NCBI GenBank assembly: GCA_018268955.1
Contig: JAFDVO010000003.1
Coordinates: forward strand, 62,212 to 126,211
Length of the DNA stretch: 64,000 nucleotides
From: Acidobacteriota bacterium
Lineage (GTDB): Bacteria; Acidobacteriota; Vicinamibacteria; Vicinamibacterales; CAVVIG01
Reading direction: 5' to 3'
Made by a program: the position numbers and the translations under genes. The notes under the pieces are model-generated. The model made no database searches and had not been told where the DNA came from. It saw only the letters and a list, made by a program, of their open reading frames with translations. Positions 56,826-64,000 of this stretch are shown here, piece by piece. Within the stretch, counting starts at the first letter, position 1. Each line of letters starts with the position of its first letter.

Positions 56826-56912
56826 CAGTTCCGAATTCCGAGTCCCGAGTCCCGAGCGCCAGTCCCCAACTCCGAGTCCCGAGTTCCGAGCACCGAGTCC
56901 CGAGTCCCCATG
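56826..56912 (+). repeat. GAGTCCC/GAGTTCC phrase repeat
   Basis: Units CAGTTCCGAATTCCGAGTCC, CGAGTCCCGAGCGCCAGTCC and GAGTTCCGAGCACCGAGTCC run to the -10 box of the ABC transporter gene. Same family as 55300-55352 in the previous divergent gap. Confidence 0.85.
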
Positions 56913-56915
56913 CTC

Positions 56916-56921
56916 TATACT
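56916..56921 (+). promoter_or_regulatory. -10 box (TATACT) at the end of a phrase repeat, leaderless spacing
   Basis: TATACT ends 10 bases before ATG 56932. Everything upstream for 90 bases is repeat, so the repeat supplies the -35 region or the promoter relies on its -10 alone. Confidence 0.5.
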
Positions 56922-56931
56922 GCCGTTCCCG

Positions 56932-58446
56932 ATGGTCAGGCTTCGTCTGCGTGCGTGGGGCATGCTGCTGATGGTGATCTTCGCGGCCTGCGTCACCCGT
57001 CCAGCGCACGCGCAGCCGACAGCGCCTCCTCTTGTCTGGGCTGGGGATCCCGAAGGCGGCGCCCCGTACGTCCAGGCGGACCCGGACGACCCCACCCATC
57101 TGGTCGGCTTCGACGTCGAGGTCGCTGACCTCCTCGCGCACGGTCTCGGGCGTTCGGCGCAGTTCCGGTTCATCACCTTCAGTTCCCTTCCGCAGGGCAT
57201 CGCGCGTGGTGACGCGGACATCGGTCTCAGCGGCATCGAGGACACCCCGGCGCTGCGCGCCTCGATGTCCGTCACGCTGCCGTACTACGAGTTCCAGGAA
57301 GTGCTGTCGGTCCGCACCGCCGATGCATCGCGCTGGCGCACGCTGGCCGACCTGAAGGGGCGTCGCATCGGCACGCTCGGCGGCACCCTCGCCTACGAGA
57401 TCCTCCTGCAGGCGCAGCGCAGCCACGACATCGTGCCGGTCTCGTATGACGATGACGTGCATCCGTTCGAGGATCTGATCAACGAACGGGTCGATGCGGT
57501 CCTGCTCGATAACGTGCTCGCCTTCCGTCGCTCCCGGACCGTGAAGGGGTTCACCGTGCAGCCGGCCAGTGTGGCAACCGGTCACTATGTGGGCGTGCTC
57601 TCGAAGCCGAACGCCGCCCTGCGGGATCGGTGCAACGAGATCCTGCGCGCGGCCATGCAGGACGGGCGGCTCGAGCAGATCCTGCGGCGGTGGCAGGTGT
57701 GGAACGACGACCAGGGACGGCTGTACGCCCGCGTGCTGGCGGGGCAACCGATCGAGCCGGTCGTCGGGCTCGACACGAGCCATGCAGTGTCAGGCCTGTC
57801 GTCCTGGGAAGCAGCTCTCCGCTACATGCCGTCGCTGCTCCGGGCGGCTGTGATCACGATCGTGCTCTCATGCCTCTCGATGGCGCTCGCCATTGGGCTG
57901 GGCGTGCTGATCGCGAGTGGTCGTGTCTACGGTCATCCGGTGCTGCGGTGGCTGCTCACCGGGTACGTCGAGCTGGCGCGCGGGACCCCCGTGCTCCTCC
58001 AGCTGTTCGTCCTCTATTACGGCATCGCCACCGCCATCCGGCTGCCGGCGTTCATCGCCGCGTTCCTCGGGCTCGGCTTGAACTACGCGGCGTACGAGAG
58101 CGAGATCTACCGTGCGTCGCTCGAAGCGGTTGGGCGAGGGCAACTCGAAGCGGCGCGGACGCTCGGCTTCAGCGAGTGGCAGATCCTGCGGTTGATCCGT
58201 GCGCCGCAAGCGTTCCGCCTGGCGCTGGCGCCGATGACCAACGACTTTGTGGCCCTGCTGAAGGATTCGTCTCTGGTCTCCGTGCTCACGGTCGTCGAGT
58301 TGACCAAGCAGACGCAGATCTTTGCGACCAACCTCGGAAGCTGGGTCATCCCCGGTGCGCTGTGCGCAGCGCTCTACCTCGCCATGTCGCTGCCCCTCTC
58401 CGGCCTGGCGCGTCGACTCGAGGCGAAGTGGAAGGCGGCGGCATGA
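56932..58446 (+). CDS. Polar amino-acid ABC transporter, fused binding protein and permease
   Basis: The 504-residue protein has an N-terminal signal (GMLLMVIFAACVTRPAHAQP), then a family 3 solute-binding domain (about 35-270: FDVEVADLLAHGLGRSAQFR, GDADIGLSGIEDTPALR). A HisM/GlnP-type permease follows (about 290-500: ELARGTPVLLQLFVLYYGIA, EAARTLGFSEWQILRLIRAP as the EAA loop). Fused binding-permease polypeptides are best known for GlnP/GlnQ of Gram-positives. The ATPase gene overlaps (ATGA). The ligand is probably Gln, Glu or another polar amino acid. Confidence 0.9.
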   Translation: MVRLRLRAWGMLLMVIFAACVTRPAHAQPTAPPLVWAGDPEGGAPYVQADPDDPTHLVGFDVEVADLLAHGLGRSAQFRFITFSSLPQGIARGDADIGLSGIEDTPALRASMSVTLPYYEFQEVLSVRTADASRWRTLADLKGRRIGTLGGTLAYEILLQAQRSHDIVPVSYDDDVHPFEDLINERVDAVLLDNVLAFRRSRTVKGFTVQPASVATGHYVGVLSKPNAALRDRCNEILRAAMQDGRLEQILRRWQVWNDDQGRLYARVLAGQPIEPVVGLDTSHAVSGLSSWEAALRYMPSLLRAAVITIVLSCLSMALAIGLGVLIASGRVYGHPVLRWLLTGYVELARGTPVLLQLFVLYYGIATAIRLPAFIAAFLGLGLNYAAYESEIYRASLEAVGRGQLEAARTLGFSEWQILRLIRAPQAFRLALAPMTNDFVALLKDSSLVSVLTVVELTKQTQIFATNLGSWVIPGALCAALYLAMSLPLSGLARRLEAKWKAAA

Positions 58447-59138
58447 GCGGTGACGCGACGTCGGTGCTGCGGGTGCGGGACCTGCGGCTGAAGCGCGGCG
58501 CGCGGACGATCCTCGACGGGGTCTCGGTCGAGATCAGGCGCGGCGAGGTGGTCGCGCTCATGGGCGCGTCCGGTTCCGGCAAGACGACCATGCTGCGGAG
58601 CATGGCCGGGCTCGAGCCGTTCGAGAGCGGCGCGATCGAGGTCGGCGGCGTGACACTCGGGGGAGGCCGGCACGCGCCTGACACCCTGCGCGCGCTTCGT
58701 ACCAAGGTCGGCATGGTGTTCCAGTTCCACTGCCTGTTCGAGCACCTGACGGCTATCGAGAACGTCTGGCTGGCACCGGTCCATGTGCACGGGGCGATGC
58801 GGGCGGAGGCCGAGGCGCGTGGCATGGAACTGCTTGGCCAGCTTGGCGTCGCGCATCGCGCCACGGCGCTGCCGCGCGAGCTCTCGGGCGGCGAGGCGCA
58901 GCGGGTCGCGATCGCCCGGGCGCTCGCCACCGATCCGCCGGTCCTGCTGATGGACGAGCCGACCGCGTCGCTCGACCCCGCACGCCGTGACGAACTGGCG
59001 CGTCTCGTCCAGGAGCTGGTGACGCGGGGGCGCACGATCGTGGCGGCCACGCACGACGAGGAGTTCGCCGAACGGGGCGCGAGTCGGATTATCCGGATGG
59101 CCAGCGGCCGCGTGTCCGCCGACGTCGGCAGGCGCTGA
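58443..59138 (+). CDS. Polar amino-acid ABC transporter ATP-binding protein
   Basis: The 231-residue ATPase has Walker A LMGASGSGKTTMLRSMAGLE, Q-loop VGMVFQFHCLFEHLT, signature LSGGEAQRVAIARALA, Walker B VLLMDEPTASLDP and switch VAATHDEEFA, all intact. It is GlnQ/HisP-like and pairs with the fused binding-permease protein, with which it overlaps by four bases. FQFHCLFEHLTAIENV is a slight departure from FQQFNLFPHLT. Confidence 0.93.
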   Translation: MSGDATSVLRVRDLRLKRGARTILDGVSVEIRRGEVVALMGASGSGKTTMLRSMAGLEPFESGAIEVGGVTLGGGRHAPDTLRALRTKVGMVFQFHCLFEHLTAIENVWLAPVHVHGAMRAEAEARGMELLGQLGVAHRATALPRELSGGEAQRVAIARALATDPPVLLMDEPTASLDPARRDELARLVQELVTRGRTIVAATHDEEFAERGASRIIRMASGRVSADVGRR

Positions 59139-59176
59139 CCAGCTCGGCCAGGCTGCTCCGGAACCCGGCAATTCCC

Positions 59177-59204
59177 TTGCAGATTCAGGGAAGGGTTGTA
59201 TACT
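59177..59204 (+). promoter_or_regulatory. Promoter TTGCAG-N16-TATACT and ~130-base leader of the RRM gene
   Basis: -35 TTGCAG (59177-59182) and -10 TATACT (59199-59204) are 16 bases apart. Transcription from about 59211 leaves a leader of about 128 bases before the RNA-binding protein, unlike the short leaders elsewhere. Long leaders are common for cold-induced RNA-binding genes. Confidence 0.65.
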
Positions 59205-59338
59205 ACGCCCGTCTGGTGGCCAGTCCCGCCTGCTTCGCCCGCGCCGAGAGCCGATCGAGCTTCCTTCCTGATGTCTCGTTCTCTCCTCCACGCCATTGCC
59301 GAGCCGACGAGCACGCCACCTTTGCGTGAGGAGCGAGT

Positions 59339-59665
59339 ATGGGTCGCAGGTTGTACGTCGGGAATATCCCCTACAACACCGGAGAAGCGGAACTCCAGGA
59401 ACTGTTCGGCCGCGCGGGCAACGTCGAATCGGTCCGCGTGATGCGCGACGCCGCCACGGGCCGGGCCCGCGGCTTTGCGTTCGTCGAGATGGCGACCGAT
59501 GAAGAGGCAGAGCGCGCCGCTTCCGAGTTCAACCAGTATCAGCTCGGCGGCCGTGCCCTGACGGTCAACGAGGCGCGGCCCAAGCCTGAAGGTGGATTCG
59601 GCGGAGGCGGCGGCTTCGGTGGGAACCGCGCCGGTGGCGGCGGACGTCGCGAGCCTCGCTGGTAA
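59339..59665 (+). CDS. RRM-domain RNA-binding protein with glycine-rich tail
   Basis: The 108-residue protein has one RNA recognition motif, RNP2 RLYVGNIPYN and RNP1 RARGFAFVEM, then a Gly/Arg-rich tail (GGFGGGGGFGGNRAGGGGRR). It resembles the cyanobacterial Rbp cold-induced proteins and should bind RNA or act as a chaperone. GAGGAGCG precedes ATG 59339. Its stop overlaps the next gene (TAATG). Confidence 0.93.
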   Translation: MGRRLYVGNIPYNTGEAELQELFGRAGNVESVRVMRDAATGRARGFAFVEMATDEEAERAASEFNQYQLGGRALTVNEARPKPEGGFGGGGGFGGNRAGGGGRREPRW

Positions 59666-59907
59666 TGCCGCCCAAGAATCTCTCCAAAGGCGACCGGGTG
59701 GAGCAGGCCAACTACGGCAAGGGCACCATCCTGGAATACAACGAGCAGCACGTGGTCATCGAGTTCGACGAGCACGGCAAGAAGACGTTCGTGACCCGCA
59801 TCGTCCAGCTCCAGTCCACCACCGAGCCGGCGCCCGCAAAGACCGTCCGCAAGCGCGCGCCTCGCAAGACGAAGAAGAAGGAAGAGGCCGCGGCCGAGGA
59901 CGAGTAG
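59665..59907 (+). CDS. Small basic-tailed protein, KOW/SH3-like core, coupled to the RRM gene
   Basis: The 80-residue protein has a beta-barrel-like core (LSKGDRVEQANYGKGTILEY, VVIEFDEHGKKTFVTRIVQL) and a Lys/Ala/Pro-rich tail (KTVRKRAPRKTKKKEEAAAE) that could bind nucleic acid. Its core looks like the short domains in Tudor/KOW or CarD-like proteins. The ATG overlaps the RRM stop (TAATG), so the two are made from one transcript and may act together on RNA. Confidence 0.75.
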   Translation: MPPKNLSKGDRVEQANYGKGTILEYNEQHVVIEFDEHGKKTFVTRIVQLQSTTEPAPAKTVRKRAPRKTKKKEEAAAEDE

Positions 59908-59923
59908 AAAGCCTCGCACCAGC

Positions 59924-60002
59924 AAGGCACGAAGGCACGAAGGCCCGACAGCGCCTCCCGCCTTTGTGCCTTGTTGCCTTCCTGCCTTGTTGCCTTCCTG
60001 CC
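59924..60002. repeat. AAGGCACGAAGGC / GCCTTGTTGCC phrase repeat, inverted arms
   Basis: The left arm is AAGGCACGAAGGCACGAAGG (59924-59944). The right arm is CCTTTGTGCCTTGTTGCCTT followed by CCTGCCTTGTTGCCTTCCTG (59960-60002). The arms are imperfectly complementary and lie between convergent genes, so a bidirectional terminator-like hairpin can form. Confidence 0.8.
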
Positions 60003-60018
60003 CTCCCGATTCAGCCTG

Positions 60019-60480
60019 CTACGCCCGCTCGGAACTGATCGTGTAGTCGTACCACTCCACGATCTTCCGGTCCTTCACCAGGAACACGCCGACCCCGTGC
60101 CAGCTCCTGAGCTGGAAGTTCGAGAAGCGATCGATCCGCTCGTTGATCACCATCGGTCCGCGCGCCCAGGTGTCGAGGATCTCGAACTGGTTCACGTTGT
60201 TCAGGATCGTCGTGATCCGCGCAATCAGCGCCTCGCGTCCCTTCGTCGGCTCCATCGTCTCGGTCATCCGATAGGAGCCGTTGTCGGCAAAGAAGGACAG
60301 GATCCGGTCGAGATCGTGGCTGGGCCACGCCGCACAGAAGTCCTTCACGACCTGGATGTTCGCCTGTTCGGCGGGTGTCGGAGCGGCCTGCAGCGTGCCC
60401 GTCGTGCCGGTCGCGGCAGCGATGGCGCCAAGGCCGGTGAGGAACTGACGCCGATCGACCGGATGTGTGGTGCCCTTCAT
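60019..60480 (-). CDS. TAT-exported SnoaL/limonene-epoxide-hydrolase-like protein
   Basis: The 153-residue protein starts MKGTTHPVDRRQFLTGLGAI. This is a twin-arginine signal (DRRQFLTG), followed by a cone-shaped NTF2-fold domain: VKDFCAAWPSHDLDRILSFF, YRMTETMEPTKGREALIAR and GVFLVKDRKIVEWYDYTI. Family members are small hydrolases, cyclases or ligand binders. ATG 60480 overlaps the stop of the HI0933 gene by four bases. A longer in-frame start lacks the signal position. Confidence 0.82.
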   Translation of the reverse strand: MKGTTHPVDRRQFLTGLGAIAAATGTTGTLQAAPTPAEQANIQVVKDFCAAWPSHDLDRILSFFADNGSYRMTETMEPTKGREALIARITTILNNVNQFEILDTWARGPMVINERIDRFSNFQLRSWHGVGVFLVKDRKIVEWYDYTISSERA

Positions 60481-61742
60481 TGCATCCTCGCTGCTGGCGA
60501 TGAGTGGTTCGTTGCCTGCGCCAGCGCGCGGGCGGCCACCGCGGCGCTCGCCCACGCCCACTGGAAGTTGAAGCCGCCCAGTCGACCGTCGACATCCACG
60601 ACCTCGCCCGCGAAGAACAGCCCCGGGCAGAGGCGTGACTCCATCGTCCTGGGATTGATTTCGGCGAGGTCCACGCCCCCGGCGGTGACCTCCGCGTAGT
60701 TATACCCCCGTGTCCCCTCAATCGGGAGCAGCCATGCGCTGAGCGCGTGTACCACGGCACGCCGCTGCTCTCTGGACACCTGGCCCGCGGGTCGATCGGG
60801 CGGGACATCAACCGCGTTCAGCAGGGCGTCGGCGATCGCCGCTGGCACCCGTGCCGCGAGCACGCTGCTGATGCTCGCCTTCGGGCGAACCCCGGCGGAG
60901 CGCGTGAGCCACGAGTCGACCTGTTCGAAGCCCTCACCCGGGCAGCAGTTGAGGGTGATGGCCACCTGCCGCTGCGCTGCTGTGGCACGGGTCCAGTGGC
61001 GCGAGACGTCCAGCGCCGCCGGTCCGCTGATGCCGAAGTGCGTCCAGAGCAACGGCCCGCAGACGCGTTCCGCGAGGCGACCGTCGAGCCATACCTGGAG
61101 TTCGACGTCGTGCGCGATTCCGGAGAGCGCGGCATGCGCGAGTGGGTGGCGGCTCGACAGCACCAGCGGCACGAGCGCCGGGACCGGCGGCACGATCGTG
61201 TGTCCCACCGACCGCGCCAGCGTCCAGCCACTGCCGTCGCTGCCGCTCTTCGGCAACGATTGCCCACCCGCGGCCAGCACGACCATCCGCGCCGCGATCG
61301 ACCCCTGGCTCGTGTCGAGCATGAACCCTGCACCCTCCCGCCGCAGCGCGTGGACCCGCCAGCCATCGCGGCGCTCCACGCCGACGCGTGCGCCTTCGTG
61401 CAGCAGGGCGTCGAGGACGTCTCGCGCACGATTCGAGTCGGGGAACAGCTTGCCCCGCTCCTCTTCGTGGAGCGACACACCGATGTCCGCGAAGAAACGG
61501 ACCGTCTCGGCAACGGGCCACGCCTTCAGCACCTGCCGGATCGCCGCTCGCGACCCGCCGTGGAAGTCGCGTTCCGTGACCCGCGCATTGCTGACGTTGC
61601 ATCGTCCGCCGCCGCTTACGAGAATCTTGGCGCAGGGTCGTCGAGCGCCGTCCACCAGGACGGTGCGGCAATCGGACGCGCGTCGGGTCAGAATGGCGGT
61701 GGTGAGTCCGGCAGCACCGGCGCCGACGATGACGATGTCCAC
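60477..61742 (-). CDS. HI0933-family FAD-dependent oxidoreductase (BaiN-like)
   Basis: The 421-residue flavoprotein begins MDIVIVGAGAAGLTTAILTR and has the diagnostic KILVSGGGRCNVSNA, VVLAAGGQSLPKSGSDGSGW, GISGPAALDVSRHW, EVTAGGVDLAEINPRTMESR and FFAGEVVDVDGRLGGFNFQW. The family includes BaiN and proteins of undefined substrate. Start is ATG 61742. It is divergent from the histidine kinase gene (78-base gap) and precedes the SnoaL-like gene with a four-base overlap. Confidence 0.9.
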   Translation of the reverse strand: MDIVIVGAGAAGLTTAILTRRASDCRTVLVDGARRPCAKILVSGGGRCNVSNARVTERDFHGGSRAAIRQVLKAWPVAETVRFFADIGVSLHEEERGKLFPDSNRARDVLDALLHEGARVGVERRDGWRVHALRREGAGFMLDTSQGSIAARMVVLAAGGQSLPKSGSDGSGWTLARSVGHTIVPPVPALVPLVLSSRHPLAHAALSGIAHDVELQVWLDGRLAERVCGPLLWTHFGISGPAALDVSRHWTRATAAQRQVAITLNCCPGEGFEQVDSWLTRSAGVRPKASISSVLAARVPAAIADALLNAVDVPPDRPAGQVSREQRRAVVHALSAWLLPIEGTRGYNYAEVTAGGVDLAEINPRTMESRLCPGLFFAGEVVDVDGRLGGFNFQWAWASAAVAARALAQATNHSSPAARMQ

Positions 61743-61820
61743 CGGTTCGGGAAGAGGAGTCGTGATGCTGCATTATCGCCTGCGCATGTCGGCCCTTCGT
61801 GACGGACCGCCGGAGCGACC

Positions 61821-64000
61821 ATGACGCCACCAACCGATCCGAACCCGATCCCCCCGGCACCCACAGAGCCCACGGGGGCGACGGATGCCGGGCACCTCGC
61901 GCAGCAGGCACTCGATGCCTTACCGGCACGGGTCGCCGTCGTGAATGACGCCTGGTGCATCGTCATGGTCAATCAGGCGTGGCGCGCCTTCGTCCAGTCG
62001 CTGGGCCTCGCGTCGGGCACGGGGGAACCTGGCCGGAACCTCTCGGAGCTCTGCGCCACGTCTGCCGTGCTGGACGACGCCGCGGTCGGCAGCCTGCATG
62101 AGGGGCTTCGACGGATCCTCGAGGGCGACACGACGCTGTTCGACGCGGAGTTGCGGTGCCGCGTCGGCGGCTCGGCGTCGTGCTGGATGGCCGTGCGGAT
62201 TTCGCCCCTGCGTATGAACGACCGCCGCATGGCCGTGCTGGCGTGCGAGGACATCACGAACCGCAAGCGTGCCGAAGAGACGCTCCGTGAAACGGAACGT
62301 GCACTGCAGCGGGCGCAGGCGATCGCCCGTGCCGGAAGCTGGGTCGCTGACTTCGAGCAGGGGATGTTCATCTCCTCGCCGGAGACCGCGCGGCTTGGGG
62401 GCTGGCCGCCGGAGCCGCGGCCCTTCGAGGCGCTGGCCGAGCTGATTCATCCGGACGACCGTGAGATGCAGGGCCGGGCCTGGGACGAAGCGCTGCGGAC
62501 CGGCAGGTACGACATCGAGCACCGGATGCTGTCACCCACGGGCGTTCTCTGGGTGCGCGTGCAGGCGGAGGTCACGTTCGACGAGCAGGGCAGGCCGGTG
62601 CGTGCCCTTGGCGTGACGCAGGACATCACCGAGCAGCGCCGGATGCACGATGCGGTCGCCGAGGAACGGGCCCGCCTGCAGACGCTCTTGAACACGATTC
62701 CCGACATCGTCTTCGTCAAGGACCTCGAGGGACGCTACGTGGTGTGCAACCCGGCGGTGCAGGCGTTCCTTGGGTTGCCGGCGGAGCAGATCCTCGGCCG
62801 GACAGACGACGACTTCTTCCCGCCCGAGGTGAGCGCCACGTTCCGCGCCGATGACGAGCACGTCTGCCGGACCGGCGAGACGACCAGGAAGGAAGACGCC
62901 TTTCGCGCACACAACGGCCGTGAAGGGCTGCTCGAGACGATCAAGACGCCGATGTACTTCCGGGGCGAGTTGATCGGCGTGCTCGGCATCGGCCGCGACA
63001 TCAGCGAGCACCGACGGGTGATGGCGGCGCTGGCCGAAAGCGAGCGGCAGAAGGCGTTCGCGCTGGAGGCGGGGCAGTTCGGCACCTGGCATCATTCCGC
63101 CGGGGCACCTGATGCGACGCTCGACGAGCGCGCGCAGCGCCTGTGGGACTGCGACAGCCCGCATGTGGACATCCGCGAGCTGATCGAGTCGCGCGTCCAC
63201 CCCGACGACTGGAGCGTGCTCCAGACGTCGTTTGCGCCGGGGCGGCACGTGCTCGAGTTCCGCGTGCGCCATCGGGACGGCACCGAGCGGTGGCTCCAGT
63301 CGCACATGCACGTCTCCGAAGGGACCGGCGAGTCGTTCTACGACTTCGTGAGTCACGGCACCGTGCAGGACGTCACGGAACGGAAGCGGGCCGACGAGAC
63401 GGTGACGCGGTTCATCTCCGCAAACCCCGTCGTGATCTACGCGCTCGGCATCGTGCCGGAGGGCGGTTTCCCCGTGCGGTGGTTCAGTGCCAACCTGCAC
63501 GCGATGACCGGGTGGCGCGATGACGAGGCACGCGAGGCCACCTGGTGGACCGACAACATCCACCCGGACGACCGCGAGGCGGTCCTCGCGGCCAACGTGT
63601 ATTCGCCCGTGCAGGAGCACACGATGCACGAGTTCCGGTTCCGCCATGCCGACGGTCACTACATCTGGATTCGGGACGAGAAGCGCGTGCTCCGCGACAG
63701 CGCCGGTCGGGCGACCGAGATCGTGGGCTCGTGGTCGGACATCACCGCCCGGGTCGAACTGGAGGAGCAGCTCCGCCAGGCGCACAAGCTCGAGGCGATC
63801 GGGCTTCTGGCCGGCGGCATCGCGCACGACTTCAACAACCTGCTGACAGTCATCGGTGGCAATTCGGAACTGCTCAAGGCACACGTGTTCGGCGCCGAGG
63901 CCGAGCGCCTCCTGGCGGAGATTCGTGCTGCGGGAGAGCGTGCGACCGCCCTCACGCGACAGCTGCTCGCCTTCAGCCGATCGCAGGTGCTCGCCCCGCA
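61821..64000 (+). CDS. Multi-PAS sensor histidine kinase, N-terminal 726 residues (partial)
   Basis: The frame is open to the window edge (2180 bases). About five PAS/PAC units are visible: ALPARVAVVNDAWCIVMVNQ, a second with RAGSWVADFEQG and ELIHPDDREMQ, a third with NTIPDIVFVKDLEGRYVVCN, a fourth with GQFGTWHHSAG, and a fifth with FISANPVVIYAL and NIHPDDREAV. A coiled HisKA helix then carries the phospho-acceptor His669 in LLAGGIAHDFNNLLTVIGGN. It is cytoplasmic, with no transmembrane helix. The ATPase domain and any receiver are beyond the edge. ATG 61821 follows GGAG-type DNA. The signal it senses is unknown. Confidence 0.93.
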   Translation, partial: MTPPTDPNPIPPAPTEPTGATDAGHLAQQALDALPARVAVVNDAWCIVMVNQAWRAFVQSLGLASGTGEPGRNLSELCATSAVLDDAAVGSLHEGLRRILEGDTTLFDAELRCRVGGSASCWMAVRISPLRMNDRRMAVLACEDITNRKRAEETLRETERALQRAQAIARAGSWVADFEQGMFISSPETARLGGWPPEPRPFEALAELIHPDDREMQGRAWDEALRTGRYDIEHRMLSPTGVLWVRVQAEVTFDEQGRPVRALGVTQDITEQRRMHDAVAEERARLQTLLNTIPDIVFVKDLEGRYVVCNPAVQAFLGLPAEQILGRTDDDFFPPEVSATFRADDEHVCRTGETTRKEDAFRAHNGREGLLETIKTPMYFRGELIGVLGIGRDISEHRRVMAALAESERQKAFALEAGQFGTWHHSAGAPDATLDERAQRLWDCDSPHVDIRELIESRVHPDDWSVLQTSFAPGRHVLEFRVRHRDGTERWLQSHMHVSEGTGESFYDFVSHGTVQDVTERKRADETVTRFISANPVVIYALGIVPEGGFPVRWFSANLHAMTGWRDDEAREATWWTDNIHPDDREAVLAANVYSPVQEHTMHEFRFRHADGHYIWIRDEKRVLRDSAGRATEIVGSWSDITARVELEEQLRQAHKLEAIGLLAGGIAHDFNNLLTVIGGNSELLKAHVFGAEAERLLAEIRAAGERATALTRQLLAFSRSQVLAP

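Noticed and set aside
55186..56912. Insertion-sequence remnants in the repeat-rich gaps
   Set aside because: No transposase fragments, terminal inverted repeats or target duplications are visible; the arrays are pure short-unit repeats.

Overview
The window is one high-GC bacterial chromosomal segment (roughly two-thirds G+C by eye) with tightly packed housekeeping genes. There is one tRNA and no rRNA, phage, transposase or CRISPR. The gene set (paired M16 peptidases, NamZ/DUF1343, amino-acid and cofactor genes, many TAT or Sec secreted proteins) and the very unusual phrase-like intergenic repeats suggest an Acidobacteriota member, perhaps Vicinamibacteria. That placement is an inference from style, not from a marker gene.

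Layout. 1-5054 (-): a leftward unit aspA, secreted methyltransferase, thiD, moaE, moaD, prfA, prmC (cut by the window edge). 5180-6700 (+): class I fumarase. 6755-11186: fdhE (-), erpA and a Fur-rubrerythrin fusion (+), PHP phosphoesterase (+), methyltransferase (-), and an ABC-ATPase-like protein without its catalytic residues (+). 11319-13453: two cold-shock-domain genes flanking a HAD phosphatase, then a MobA/MocA-like nucleotidyltransferase. 13542-13617: tRNA-Ala(GGC). 13940-21594: two-domain flavodoxin-fold protein, cytochrome b561, hisC (+), fabH, TAT-exported amine oxidase, S9 hydrolase and a small hypothetical. 21848-29032 (+): secreted coiled-coil protein coupled to an AddB-like nuclease and an AddA-like helicase. 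29185-31300: zinc-ribbon proteins, a DnaJ-like protein, membrane proteins, yidD, DUF4870. 31359-36087 (+): Mrp/ApbC ATPase, an M16 peptidase pair, two hypotheticals. 37190-42625 (+): a leader with leader-peptide ORF, antiterminator and intrinsic terminator, followed by asd-lysC-dapB-dapA and an M20 deacylase, i.e. the aspartate-to-diaminopimelate/lysine pathway. 42671-53938: membrane MutS-like ATPase, amidase with a small upstream partner, O-methyltransferase, pyk-mscS, SRPBCC and TPR proteins, LOG protein, DinB. 53976-64000: NamZ, small enzymes, a polar amino-acid ABC transporter with a fused binding protein and permease, an RRM RNA-binding protein, SnoaL-like and HI0933-like proteins, and the first 726 codons of a multi-PAS histidine kinase.

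Three features recur across the segment. (1) Gaps between genes are filled by short-unit (5-10 nt) imperfect tandem repeats of several unrelated families. They supply some gene ends and in one case sit inside a coding region. (2) Many genes have a TANNNT -10 box 8-10 nt before the start codon, so the mRNA should be leaderless or nearly so. Several promoters also share TGC-TANNNT. (3) Start and stop codons of operon genes overlap heavily (ATGA, GTGA, TGATG).

Strongest leads for new biology: the asd leader (riboswitch or attenuator of unknown class), the Fur-rubrerythrin fusion beside erpA, the apparently dead ABC ATPase, and the intergenic repeat families.
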